The notes under the pieces were generated by a model that did no database searches, was not told the DNA's origin, and saw only the letters and a program-made list of their open reading frames with translations. Shown one piece after another: positions 1-5,932 of a DNA stretch of 6,777 nucleotides. The position numbers were made by a program, and so were the translations under genes. Origin of the DNA: Actinomycetota bacterium (GTDB lineage: Bacteria > Actinomycetota > Thermoleophilia > Gaiellales > Gaiellaceae); assembly GCA_005883245.1 (NCBI GenBank), contig VAXT01000094.1, positions 1 through 6,777 of the forward strand, in the 5' to 3' direction. Each line of letters opens with the position of its first letter. The stretch's first letter is position 1.

Positions 1-747
1 TGCACGGAGCAGGTCGATGGTGGCCTTGCGAGCCGGTTCCGCTGCATTCGGCCGGCATGTGCGGACGAGCGTCGGGTCCCACATCTCGCCCAGACCTTCC
101 TCGTAACCCTCGAGTCGCTCGACGCTCAGGTCGAGCTCGAGCGTTCCAGCGGGATCGAGTGCCGTGATGAACGAGAGCACCGCAACGCGCTTGTGGCCAA
201 GGTCGCGGACATGCTTAGCAGCGCTGCGCGCTGCAGCGCGATCGTCGATTCCGACGAACGACGTAGCAATCCCGCGAGGTTGGTCGACCGTGACGACAGG
301 CAGCCGACGGGCGAGGGCGGCCTCGACGCGTGGATCGTTTTGCGGCGTTGAGTAGATAAGGAAGCCGTCCACGACGGCCTCACTAACCGTGCGCGCGGTC
401 TTCTCACGGTCGCGCGAGTCTGGGATCAGAAGCAGACCCGTTGGGGCCTCCTCCATCCCGAGGGCGACGCCGCGGAGGAAAGCCGGTGAAGCGGGGTCTG
501 TGAATTGGTACGCCAGACGCTCCGCGAAGATCAGGCCGACGGCGCCCGCTCGTCCCATGCGGAGGCGACGCGCCGCAGGATCCGGGCCAGGGTAACCGAG
601 GGCCTGGGCCGCGGCGAGCACACGTTTGCGCGTCGCTTCCGAGACCAGCTCCGGTCGGCCAAAGGCCTGGGAGGCGCTCCCCACGGAGACGCCCGCACTT
701 TTGGCGACGTCGCGTAAGTGAACACGCCGCCTGTCGGGATTCGACAC
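1..747 (-). CDS. LacI-family transcriptional repressor, C-terminus cut by window edge
   Basis: This gene encodes a DNA-binding repressor with a sugar-type ligand domain; 249 residues are visible and the reading frame is open to base 1. The family is usually about 330-350 residues, so the last quarter is missing. The N-terminal helix-turn-helix lies at about residues 9-34 (VHLRDVAKSAGVSVGSASQAF), followed by SEATRKRV and the hinge-helix segment PDPAARRLR (about 55-63). The periplasmic-binding-protein-like core starts at AGAVGLIF and contains DGFLIYS, PVVTVDQP, FVGIDD, GHKRVAVL and RLEGYEEGL, all typical of the family. The start is GTG at 747; the frame has a stop at 780-778 and no ATG between. 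A TACTAT hexamer (760-755) seven bases upstream suggests a leaderless transcript. The ligand cannot be deduced. The recognition helix has S-A-S-Q where most members have T-V-S-R. The family assignment is very secure; the start is fairly secure. Confidence 0.95.
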   Translation of the reverse strand, partial: MSNPDRRRVHLRDVAKSAGVSVGSASQAFGRPELVSEATRKRVLAAAQALGYPGPDPAARRLRMGRAGAVGLIFAERLAYQFTDPASPAFLRGVALGMEEAPTGLLLIPDSRDREKTARTVSEAVVDGFLIYSTPQNDPRVEAALARRLPVVTVDQPRGIATSFVGIDDRAAARSAAKHVRDLGHKRVAVLSFITALDPAGTLELDLSVERLEGYEEGLGEMWDPTLVRTCRPNAAEPARKATIDLLRA

Positions 748-754
748 CTTGGGA

Positions 755-760
755 ATAGTA
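755..760 (-). promoter_or_regulatory. Putative -10 element of the LacI-family gene
   Basis: On the minus strand TACTAT is followed by seven bases and then the GTG start at 747. No Shine-Dalgarno sequence is visible in that gap, so transcription probably begins at or next to the start codon. The upstream operator copy (769-780) would sit in the spacer/-35 region of this promoter, which fits autorepression. Confidence 0.5.
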
Positions 761-767
761 GCGCCAC

Positions 768-808
768 ATGAACCGTTTCAGCTATTAATGACCACTGAAA
801 CGGTTCAT
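768..808. promoter_or_regulatory. Paired LacI-type operators forming a 41-bp inverted repeat
   Basis: ATGAACCGTTTCA (768-780) and TGAAACGGTTCAT (796-808) are exact reverse complements separated by 15 bases. Each contains a 12-bp near-palindrome of the LacI-family operator form TGAAAC-GGTTCA with a central CG (769-780 and 796-807). Their centres are 27 bp apart. The copies lie in inverted orientation, with the better TGAAAC half of each facing inward. Operators of this shape are known for many LacI/GalR regulators. The location between the repressor gene and a divergent ORF makes the neighbouring repressor the obvious ligand, but that is inference. The 15-base centre contains TATTAAT, an AT-rich island that may hold a plus-strand -10. 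Confidence 0.85.
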
Positions 809-815
809 ACGCGTT

Positions 816-822
816 AGGAAGG
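816..822 (+). promoter_or_regulatory. Shine-Dalgarno sequence of the 59-codon small ORF
   Basis: AGGAAGG lies nine bases upstream of the ATG at 832. It is one of the few clear Shine-Dalgarno sequences in the window; most other first genes look leaderless. It is the main argument that the small ORF is translated, and it implies a leader starting inside or just after the operator pair. Confidence 0.55.
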
Positions 823-831
823 GGCCCCGGG

Positions 832-1011
832 ATGTTTGAACTGTTCGTAGCGAGCGACACGGCGCGACGACTGATCGGGAATTCATTGGAGCTCAGCGAC
901 AGTGCCGCCCGGCAGACCAAGAGGCGCATGCGACGGCGCAGTCTCCGGTCCGTCTCCGCAGCCGCGCTACGCGGCCTGGCCGAACGGCTGGAGCCCTCGC
1001 CGAGCGCCTAG
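832..1011 (+). CDS. Small basic hypothetical protein (59 aa), divergent from the LacI-family gene
   Basis: The ORF runs from ATG to TAG and encodes 59 residues. I do not recognise a family. The N-terminus (MFELFVASDTARRLIGNSLE) looks like a short amphipathic helix. It is followed by a strongly basic middle (QTKRRMRRRSLRS, about residues 28-40) and an alanine/leucine-rich helix (AALRGLAERLEP) near the end. No signal peptide, membrane segment or cysteine pair is visible. Third codon positions are mostly G or C, as expected for a coding frame here. AGGAAGG precedes the ATG by nine bases, and the LacI-type operator pair lies directly upstream, so LacI control is plausible. The arginine cluster could bind nucleic acid or acidic partners, but this is only composition. 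It could also be a chance ORF or a leader peptide. Confidence 0.55.
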   Translation: MFELFVASDTARRLIGNSLELSDSAARQTKRRMRRRSLRSVSAAALRGLAERLEPSPSA

Positions 1012-1138
1012 CTGCGATGGCTTCACCCTCCTGTCCGGTTGGCGCACTGGCTCCTCCAGGAGCAGCGCGAAGAGGCGTCGAGCGGTCATAGTGTTGTCGG
1101 ATGACGCGGTCACCGCGTGATGCGATCTAGACGGTCGC
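1012..1138. other. Short intergenic stretch with no supported gene
   Basis: No convincing coding region is seen. It holds a small hairpin (GCTCC-TCCA-GGAGC, 1050-1063) and a stronger inverted repeat at 1104-1118. ORFs here are under 40 codons and lack ribosome-binding sites. Confidence 0.4.
1104..1118. repeat. Perfect 6-bp inverted repeat, possible operator
   Basis: ACGCGG-TCA-CCGCGT is a perfect inverted repeat with a three-base centre, about 20 bases upstream of the membrane-protein gene. There is no T-run after it, so it is not an intrinsic terminator. It could be a small operator or simply a GC-rich chance palindrome. Confidence 0.3.
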
Positions 1139-1534
1139 TTGCGGCCCCTCGTTGCGGCGGCAATGATGGCCGGCGTCGACGTCTTCTACGTGCTGTTGAT
1201 CAGCGCTCAAGAGGACACAGGCGTGGGAGACTCCCGCGTGCTCTTCGTCGCGGGCTGTCTGGCGGTGGCGGCGATCTGCACTGCGATCGGCGCTCTGATT
1301 CCGGACGGCCCGCTCCGCGTCGTCCTGCTCGCCGCCTCCGGGTGCACGCTCCTCGCCTGGACGTTTCTCGGGATCTTCTCGATCGGGATCTTGCTCGTGC
1401 TCCCGACGATCCTGACGATTCGCTCGGCGGCTCAGGCCGCGGGGGCCATGGCCGGCGAGTTCTCGTACGGAGTCGCGGCGACAGCCGGTTTCGCCGGTCT
1501 TGCCATCGTGGCGATCGGCGTCGCCAACACCTAG
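1139..1534 (+). CDS. Hypothetical multi-pass membrane protein (131 aa)
   Basis: This is a small integral membrane protein of unknown function. Hydrophobic segments lie at about residues 4-21 (LVAAAMMAGVDVFYVLLI), 34-54 (VLFVAGCLAVAAICTAIGAL), 61-92 (long, probably two passes around LLAWTFLGIFSIGILLVLPT) and 111-129 (VAATAGFAGLAIVAIGV), giving four to five passes. A short acidic loop (SAQEDTGVGDSR) follows the first segment. The frame is closed upstream by TGA at 1118-1120 and offers only TTG at 1139 or ATG at 1163/1166 as starts. Neither has a good Shine-Dalgarno sequence, so the start is uncertain. The strong hydrophobic periodicity argues against a shadow ORF. It ends 16 bases before the convergent peptidase gene. 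I recognise no transporter motif. Confidence 0.7.
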   Translation: MRPLVAAAMMAGVDVFYVLLISAQEDTGVGDSRVLFVAGCLAVAAICTAIGALIPDGPLRVVLLAASGCTLLAWTFLGIFSIGILLVLPTILTIRSAAQAAGAMAGEFSYGVAATAGFAGLAIVAIGVANT

Positions 1535-1550
1535 AACTGACGTTCGACTC

Positions 1551-3047
1551 CTAGGCGAGAACGCCGCGCGTGAGCTGGGCGACCGCGTCCATTTCGAGCT
1601 CCTGGCCCGCCACCTCGTTCAGCACCTCGTCGGCGGTCATGCTCATCCCGGTCTCCCAGAGCTCACGCACGAGCGAACCGGCCTCGCGCTTCGTGAACCA
1701 GTCGCTGCCGAAGCGCTCGCGCAGGTGCGTACGGAACTGCGCCTCGAACGCCCACGAGCGCAGGTAGCCGGTGACGTAGAAGCTCGAGTCGATGTCGGCC
1801 AGGTAGTCGGCCGCGGCGGGCTCGATCTTCAGCGCGTCGCCGAGCAGCTCGACGTAGCGGTTCGAGAGCTTCGTCGGATCGTCGGCCTGGTGGAACTCGA
1901 TCTCGTAGAGGAGCTTCGCCGAATAGCGGCGCACCATGTACAGGAGCTGGGTCACGCCCTCGCGCTCGAACTCGTCCGGCCGCGGGAAGTCGAGGCGCCG
2001 CGTCAGCCAGGCCGGGTCGTCGGTCAGGTGCTGCATGAGCATCGCCCAGCCCTCGGTGACGGCGACGTCGCCGAGGCGCTTCTCCTCCATCGAGAGGCCG
2101 GCCGAGGTGTTCGCGTAGTGCTCGGTGTGCCCGGCCTCGTGGAACAGGGCGCGCCAGTCGTCGGCGCCGCCCATCGGCTGGATGACGAGCACCACGCGGC
2201 CCGGGATCTCGATCGGCGCGCAGAAGGCTCGCGGGCTCTTCTTCGGCCGCTGCTCGACGTCGAGCTCCACGTTCTCCTGAGACTTGAGGTCGACGCCCAT
2301 GTCGCTCAGCGTCGCCTCGAGCGCGGGCAGCATCTTCTCGGCCGGGAACTGCGGGTCCCACTCGGGTGCCCGGAAGGTGCGGATCACGTCCCACCGGCGC
2401 GCCTCGTCGAGCCCGATCCCGACACGCGCGCGGAAGAGCCTGTCGGCGGACTCCTCGAATAGCTTCTCGGTCGAGTCGAGCAGGTCGCGGCACTGGTCGG
2501 CCAGCTCGTCCAGACGGAAGCCGAACCGGCGGTAGAGGTCCGCGTAGTTCGGCGCCTCGAGGCGCTCGACGCCTGCGTGGACGATGTGCACGCCCTCGGC
2601 GTGGAGCGGGTTCAGATGCTCTTCCGTGAGCTCGACGCGCGCCTTGTCGATCCGCTCCCGTTTGTCGCGGTCCGGCTCGTTCGCCATCGCGGGCCGGAGC
2701 ATCCGGAACGGGATCGTCTCGCCGTCGACCTCGGCCTCGAGGGTCGCCTCGAGCTCGGCCGTCTTCTCCGCCTGCTCGCGCGTCAGCTCACCGAGATAGC
2801 CCTCGGAGGCGAAGCGCCAGAGCTCGGTCACGCGGCGGTCGCCGTTCGCCGTGCGGCCGAGCGCGAGCGCCTGGTCGAGCTGCGTCAGGTCGGTGAAGCG
2901 CTCGAAGATCGGAGCCAGCTCGAGCTTCTCCTTGTGGCCCGCGTAGTGGAGGTAGTACTCCTCGTCGAGCTCCGCGATGAAGCGGTCGGCCCGGTCGCGA
3001 AAGCGGTCGAGGTCGGCGGAGGTGAGAGGAGGGGTTGCGCTCGAGAT
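1551..3047 (-). CDS. HEAGH zinc metallopeptidase (M3-like gluzincin), probable ATC start
   Basis: This is a predicted cytoplasmic zinc peptidase of 498 residues if started at 3047. The zinc site is HEAGH at about residues 303-307, with the likely third ligand Glu332 in VTEGWAML, 25 residues later. That spacing resembles thimet-oligopeptidase/oligoendopeptidase (M3) enzymes. The substrate is unknown. There is no signal peptide. The N-terminal part is helical and charged (LTSADLDRFRDRADRF, then EEYYLHYAGHKEKLEL), and continues in frame far upstream of the first GTG (2831, residue 73). No ATG, GTG or TTG exists between the in-frame stop at 3083-3081 and 2831. ATC at 3047 lies exactly six bases after a TATCCT -10 element, the spacing seen at other genes here. 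It gives an N-terminus ISSATPPLTSADL that would be initiated with Met. The gene is convergent with the membrane protein. The peptidase call is secure; subfamily and start are inference. Confidence 0.88.
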   Translation of the reverse strand: MSSATPPLTSADLDRFRDRADRFIAELDEEYYLHYAGHKEKLELAPIFERFTDLTQLDQALALGRTANGDRRVTELWRFASEGYLGELTREQAEKTAELEATLEAEVDGETIPFRMLRPAMANEPDRDKRERIDKARVELTEEHLNPLHAEGVHIVHAGVERLEAPNYADLYRRFGFRLDELADQCRDLLDSTEKLFEESADRLFRARVGIGLDEARRWDVIRTFRAPEWDPQFPAEKMLPALEATLSDMGVDLKSQENVELDVEQRPKKSPRAFCAPIEIPGRVVLVIQPMGGADDWRALFHEAGHTEHYANTSAGLSMEEKRLGDVAVTEGWAMLMQHLTDDPAWLTRRLDFPRPDEFEREGVTQLLYMVRRYSAKLLYEIEFHQADDPTKLSNRYVELLGDALKIEPAAADYLADIDSSFYVTGYLRSWAFEAQFRTHLRERFGSDWFTKREAGSLVRELWETGMSMTADEVLNEVAGQELEMDAVAQLTRGVLA

Positions 3048-3052
3048 GCGCC

Positions 3053-3058
3053 TAGGAT
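3053..3058 (+). promoter_or_regulatory. Putative -10 element of the yjbQ-ABC operon
   Basis: TAGGAT is followed by AACCGC and then the GTG start at 3065, with no room for a Shine-Dalgarno sequence. This is the leaderless arrangement common in actinobacteria. It overlaps the minus-strand -10 of the peptidase by five bases. Confidence 0.6.
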
Positions 3059-3059
3059 A
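3054..3059 (-). promoter_or_regulatory. Putative -10 element of the peptidase gene
   Basis: On the minus strand TATCCT is followed by AGGCGC and then ATC at 3047, in frame with the peptidase. The predicted start point is 18 bp from that of the divergent operon at 3065, so one AT-rich heptamer (TAGGATA, 3053-3059) may serve as the -10 in both directions. Confidence 0.5.
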
Positions 3060-3064
3060 ACCGC

Positions 3065-3337
3065 GTGCGCGAGATCGACATCAGCACCGAGCGGAAGACG
3101 CAGCTCGTCGAGATCACGCGCGAGGTCGAGGCCGCGCTGAACGGTGTCGACGGCGCCAAGCACATCGAGGCCGGCGAGGAGAACGCGCCGTCACACGTCC
3201 GCGCCTCGCTGGCCGGGCCGCAAGTGCTCGTGCCGCTGGAAGGCAGTCGCCTCGCGCTGGGAACGTGGCAGGGCATCTTCTTCTGCGAGTTCGACGGCCC
3301 CAGGAAGCGAAAGGTGTACGTCACACCGCTCACGTGA
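3065..3337 (+). CDS. yjbQ: YjbQ/UPF0047-family protein with internal deletion (90 aa)
   Basis: The YjbQ family is a small fold of about 130-140 residues; thiamin-phosphate synthase activity has been reported for E. coli YjbQ. The N-terminal strand and helix are present (MREIDISTERKTQLVEITRE), as is the C-terminal signature region with EENAPSHVRASLAG and LGTWQGIFFCEFDGP (about residues 66-80). What is missing lies between GVDGA (about 28-32) and KHIEAGEEN. In family members this holds the conserved HTTA motif and the following N-E..DP stretch, about 40 residues. The frame is intact, so it reads as a clean in-frame loss. The start is GTG at 3065, six bases after TAGGAT. The stop overlaps the ABC ATPase start as GTGA (4 bases), implying translational coupling. 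It is probably inactive in the usual sense. Family call secure; a shortened but functional variant or an assembly artefact remain possible. Confidence 0.85.
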   Translation: MREIDISTERKTQLVEITREVEAALNGVDGAKHIEAGEENAPSHVRASLAGPQVLVPLEGSRLALGTWQGIFFCEFDGPRKRKVYVTPLT

Positions 3338-4224
3338 TCGAGGTCGAGCACCTCACCAAGCGGTTCCGGAAGACGCTCGCGGTCGACGACCTGAGCTTCA
3401 AGGTGCGCGAGGGCGCGATCACGGGCTTCCTCGGGCCGAACGGCGCCGGAAAGACGACGACGCTGAGGATCATCCTCGGGCTGGTACGACCAAGCTCTGG
3501 TCGGGCAACGGTGAAGGCGCAGCTCTACCGACAACTCCGGGATCCACTGAGGCAGGTCGGCTCCGTGCTGGAGGCATCGAGCTTCCATCCCGGCCGGTCG
3601 GGGCGGGACCATCTCCACGTCGTCGCGGCTTCGGCCGGAATCGAGCGGAGCCGAGTCGACGAAGTCCTCGGGCTCGTGCAGTTGACGAAGGACGGAAGCC
3701 GGCGGGTCGGCGGTTATTCGCTCGGCATGCAACAGCGCCTCAGTCTCGCCGCGGCTCTGCTCGGGGATCCGGGCGTGCTCGTTCTCGACGAGCCTGCGAA
3801 CGGCCTCGATCCGCAGGGGATCCACTGGTTGCGCGACCTTCTGCGCGCACTCGCCGCCGAGGGTCGCACGATCCTGATCTCGAGCCACGTCCTCCCCGAG
3901 ATCGAGCAGATCGCGGACGAGGTCGTGATCGTGCATCGAGGAAAGCTCGTCGAGCAGGCGCCGACCGCGGAGCTGGCCGCACGGATCTCCGGAGGGATTC
4001 GCGTCCGCAGCCCAGAGGCCGATCGGCTCCGGGAGATCCTCGAGCAGGCGCGGGTCAAGGTGACCTCGGCCCAGGCAGACCTGATCGTGGTCGGTGACGG
4101 CTCCACCGAGCGCATCGGAGAGCTCGCCGCGGCGAACGGCATCGTGCTCCACGAGCTCGCCGTGGAGAAGGCGACACTCGAAGAGGCGTTCCTCGAGTTG
4201 ACCGGCCACGAGACCACGCGCTGA
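3334..4224 (+). CDS. ABC transporter ATP-binding protein (296 aa)
   Basis: This is the nucleotide-binding subunit of a two-gene ABC-2 type exporter, similar to the drug/bacitracin-resistance (DrrA/BcrA-like) group. Visible motifs are Walker A GPNGAGKTT (residues 34-42), the signature YSLGMQQRL (128-136, in place of LSGGQ), Walker B VLVLDEP with catalytic Glu153, D-loop GLDP (157-160) and switch His185 in ISSH. The Q-loop position reads SVLEAS, with Glu80 where Gln is usual, as I recall for BcrA-like proteins. A C-terminal extension after about residue 215 is typical of this group. The GTG start at 3334 gives the natural N-terminus VIEVEHLTKRF and overlaps the yjbQ stop by four bases; earlier in-frame starts would lie inside yjbQ and add unrelated sequence. 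The stop overlaps the permease ATG by one base. Substrate unknown. Confidence 0.95.
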   Translation: MIEVEHLTKRFRKTLAVDDLSFKVREGAITGFLGPNGAGKTTTLRIILGLVRPSSGRATVKAQLYRQLRDPLRQVGSVLEASSFHPGRSGRDHLHVVAASAGIERSRVDEVLGLVQLTKDGSRRVGGYSLGMQQRLSLAAALLGDPGVLVLDEPANGLDPQGIHWLRDLLRALAAEGRTILISSHVLPEIEQIADEVVIVHRGKLVEQAPTAELAARISGGIRVRSPEADRLREILEQARVKVTSAQADLIVVGDGSTERIGELAAANGIVLHELAVEKATLEEAFLELTGHETTR

Positions 4225-4964
4225 TGAGACTCTTCGCCTCGGAGCTGCTCAAGATCCGGACCGCGCCGCGCACGGTGATCGGGCTCCTCCTGGCCGAGCT
4301 CGCGGTCGTCGCAGTCGGGACCGCGTCGACCATCGATTCGGCGACGAGCTCGGGGGCGCCCCCGGGCTTCGAGTCTCCGGCGGAGCGCAACCTGGAGCGC
4401 GATCTGATCGGCGCTGTCAGCTCGTCACTTCTCTTCGCGCTGATCCTGGGCGTGCTCGTTATCACCTGGGAGTATCGCCACGGGACGATTACGCAGACGT
4501 TCCTCGTCACGCCGGTCCGCGAGCGCGTGGTCGGGATCAAGATGCTGGCTGCTGCTGTCGTGGGAGCCGCCCTCGTCGTGCCGGCACTGATCCTCATGCT
4601 CGTGATCGCCGAGATCTGGGTCGGCGACAAGCTGCAGTTCGGCGGGCACGAGCTCGCGCTGATGGGGCGCGTCTTCCTGGGCGCGGCGATCGTGGGCGCT
4701 CTCGGGCTGGAGATCGGGGCCGGGATCGGGCGGCAGCTCGGCGCGATCCTGCTTGCGTTTGCATGGGCTGCCTTCGTCGAGCCTGCGCTCTCGATCTGGG
4801 GCTCGATTCAGCCGTACCTTCCGCTTCACGCCCTGTTCCAGGGTGTGCTCGGAAACGGCGACGCGTCCCTCTCGTTAGGCCGCGGACTGCTGACGATCGC
4901 GGTTTACCTCGCGGCGCTGGGGACGACCGCGGTCGTCCTCACGCGCCGCCGCGACATCACGTAG
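4224..4964 (+). CDS. ABC-2 type transporter permease (246 aa)
   Basis: This is the membrane subunit that would pair with the ATPase encoded just upstream; TGATG overlaps the two genes by one base. Six hydrophobic segments are visible at about residues 18-36, 61-81, 106-130, 147-167, 171-190 and 220-240. A first extracytoplasmic loop (about 37-60) is rich in Ser, Gly and Pro. Between segments two and three lies EYRHGTITQTFLVTPVRER (83-101), the coupling-region motif characteristic of ABC-2 permeases. The N-terminus MRLFASELLKIRTAPRT is the usual cytoplasmic start. The end RRRDIT is positively charged, as expected for a cytoplasmic tail. The 3' end overlaps the convergent GNAT gene by eight bases, and no terminator is visible between them. 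Export of a hydrophobic or amphipathic compound is likely by family, but nothing identifies it. Confidence 0.93.
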   Translation: MRLFASELLKIRTAPRTVIGLLLAELAVVAVGTASTIDSATSSGAPPGFESPAERNLERDLIGAVSSSLLFALILGVLVITWEYRHGTITQTFLVTPVRERVVGIKMLAAAVVGAALVVPALILMLVIAEIWVGDKLQFGGHELALMGRVFLGAAIVGALGLEIGAGIGRQLGAILLAFAWAAFVEPALSIWGSIQPYLPLHALFQGVLGNGDASLSLGRGLLTIAVYLAALGTTAVVLTRRRDIT

Positions 4965-5871
4965 CGAGCGGGCCGCTGACGACGATCTGCGTCGGCGCGG
5001 GGCGGTAGCCGAGCAGCGCGTTCACGCCCCGCATGCCCGTGTTCGTCTCGTCGTTGGTCGTGAAGATCTGCTCGATGCCGGCTGCGCGGGCTCGGGCGAC
5101 CTGCTCTCGCTTGAGGGCGGTGGCGATTCCGCGGCGGCGCCACCGGGGGCGCACGGCGGTGAGCATGTTCTCGGCGATCGGCGAAGACGCGCCGCGTCGG
5201 CGGAGGCCCGTGTAGCCGACGACCTCCTGGCCGTCCAGCGCGGCGATGACGGCATCCGGGACTGCGCCCGGCCCCTCGAGGTACTGCTCGCGCCAGCGCT
5301 CGTAGGGCTGGGGCTCGAAGTCGTCGCCTTCCGGCCTTGGGACGTCGGCGGCGACCTCGCAGTCGACCTCGTGGACGGCCGGCTCGAGGTCGGGGCGCTC
5401 GGCGAGCGAGACGAGCTCGATGCCCTCGACTCGTTCCGTGGAGAGATTCGCGGAGGCTGTGTCGAGGACGACCTCGTATTCGCGGCCGGCCTCGCGAAAG
5501 CCGCGGTTCCGGAGAAAGCTCCTCGACCCGTCGTCGTCCTCGCGCACGCGCCCCCAGAGCGAGTCGCGGCCGAGCTTTCGCGCGTGCTCGGAGAGCAGCT
5601 CGTACATCTGCGTTCCGACCCCCTGGCCGCGGTGCTCCGGCAAGACGCGGGCCATCGCGTACAGGCTGCTCTGGATCGACGAGGGTCGACCGACGCCGCA
5701 GCCGAGCGCCTCGTCGCCGGAAAGCGCGAGCAGGAACGCGCTTTCGGTGTCCGACGCGACGAAGTGCGCGATCTCGTCGACGTCGAACACGTCGCCTGAC
5801 ACGCGCCTCAGGATCTCCGCCCACTGCTCGTACTGCGCCTGCCTCGAAGGCCTCTCGAACCTCAGCTTCAC
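4957..5871 (-). CDS. Tandem-domain GNAT N-acetyltransferase (304 aa)
   Basis: The protein has two GNAT folds, an arrangement seen in mycothiol synthase (MshD) and in many actinobacterial acetyltransferases of unknown substrate. The N-terminal domain covers about residues 1-140, with the acetyl-CoA pyrophosphate-binding motif RGQGVGTQMY (81-90) after MARVLPEH and an RNRGFREAG ending. The C-terminal domain covers about 150-304, with RRRGIATALK (245-254) after MLTAVRPRW, then TNDETNTGM and LLGYRPAPT, the usual final strand. Both motifs fit R/Q-x-x-G-x-G/A, so both domains may bind acetyl-CoA. It is not clearly MshD. The start is GTG at 5871, six bases after TAGGGT, in the leaderless arrangement. 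The gene converges on and overlaps the permease by eight bases. Confidence 0.92.
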   Translation of the reverse strand: MKLRFERPSRQAQYEQWAEILRRVSGDVFDVDEIAHFVASDTESAFLLALSGDEALGCGVGRPSSIQSSLYAMARVLPEHRGQGVGTQMYELLSEHARKLGRDSLWGRVREDDDGSRSFLRNRGFREAGREYEVVLDTASANLSTERVEGIELVSLAERPDLEPAVHEVDCEVAADVPRPEGDDFEPQPYERWREQYLEGPGAVPDAVIAALDGQEVVGYTGLRRRGASSPIAENMLTAVRPRWRRRGIATALKREQVARARAAGIEQIFTTNDETNTGMRGVNALLGYRPAPTQIVVSGPLAT

Positions 5872-5877
5872 ACCCGA

Positions 5878-5883
5878 ACCCTA
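5878..5883 (-). promoter_or_regulatory. Putative -10 element of the GNAT gene
   Basis: On the minus strand TAGGGT is followed by six bases (TCGGGT) and the GTG start at 5871. The spacing is identical to that at 3065 and 6007, and supports both the start codon and a leaderless transcript. Confidence 0.55.
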
Positions 5884-5932
5884 TGGCGGAAGTCCGCCGC
5901 GGGCCGCCGGGTAAACGTTTCCTCAAGGCGTG

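Noticed and set aside
1117..1554. Alternative plus-strand frame overlapping the membrane-protein gene
   Set aside because: It is Arg/Gly-rich low-complexity sequence; the competing frame shows regular hydrophobic segments.
1500..2462. Long plus-strand ORF (320 codons) opposite the peptidase
   Set aside because: It is antisense to the recognisable metallopeptidase. Its composition (Arg/Leu/Val/Glu-rich, no domain) is that of the mirrored third-position GC of the real gene.
3265..3333. In-frame upstream extension of the ABC ATPase inside yjbQ
   Set aside because: The 23 extra residues have no match to the ATPase N-terminus, and GTG 3334 gives the standard IEVEHLTKRF start and a GTGA coupling overlap.
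3052..4209. Long minus-strand ORF (385 codons) opposite yjbQ and the ABC ATPase
   Set aside because: The plus strand carries clear Walker A, signature and Walker B motifs in the same stretch. The minus frame has no recognisable domain and is a GC-driven shadow.
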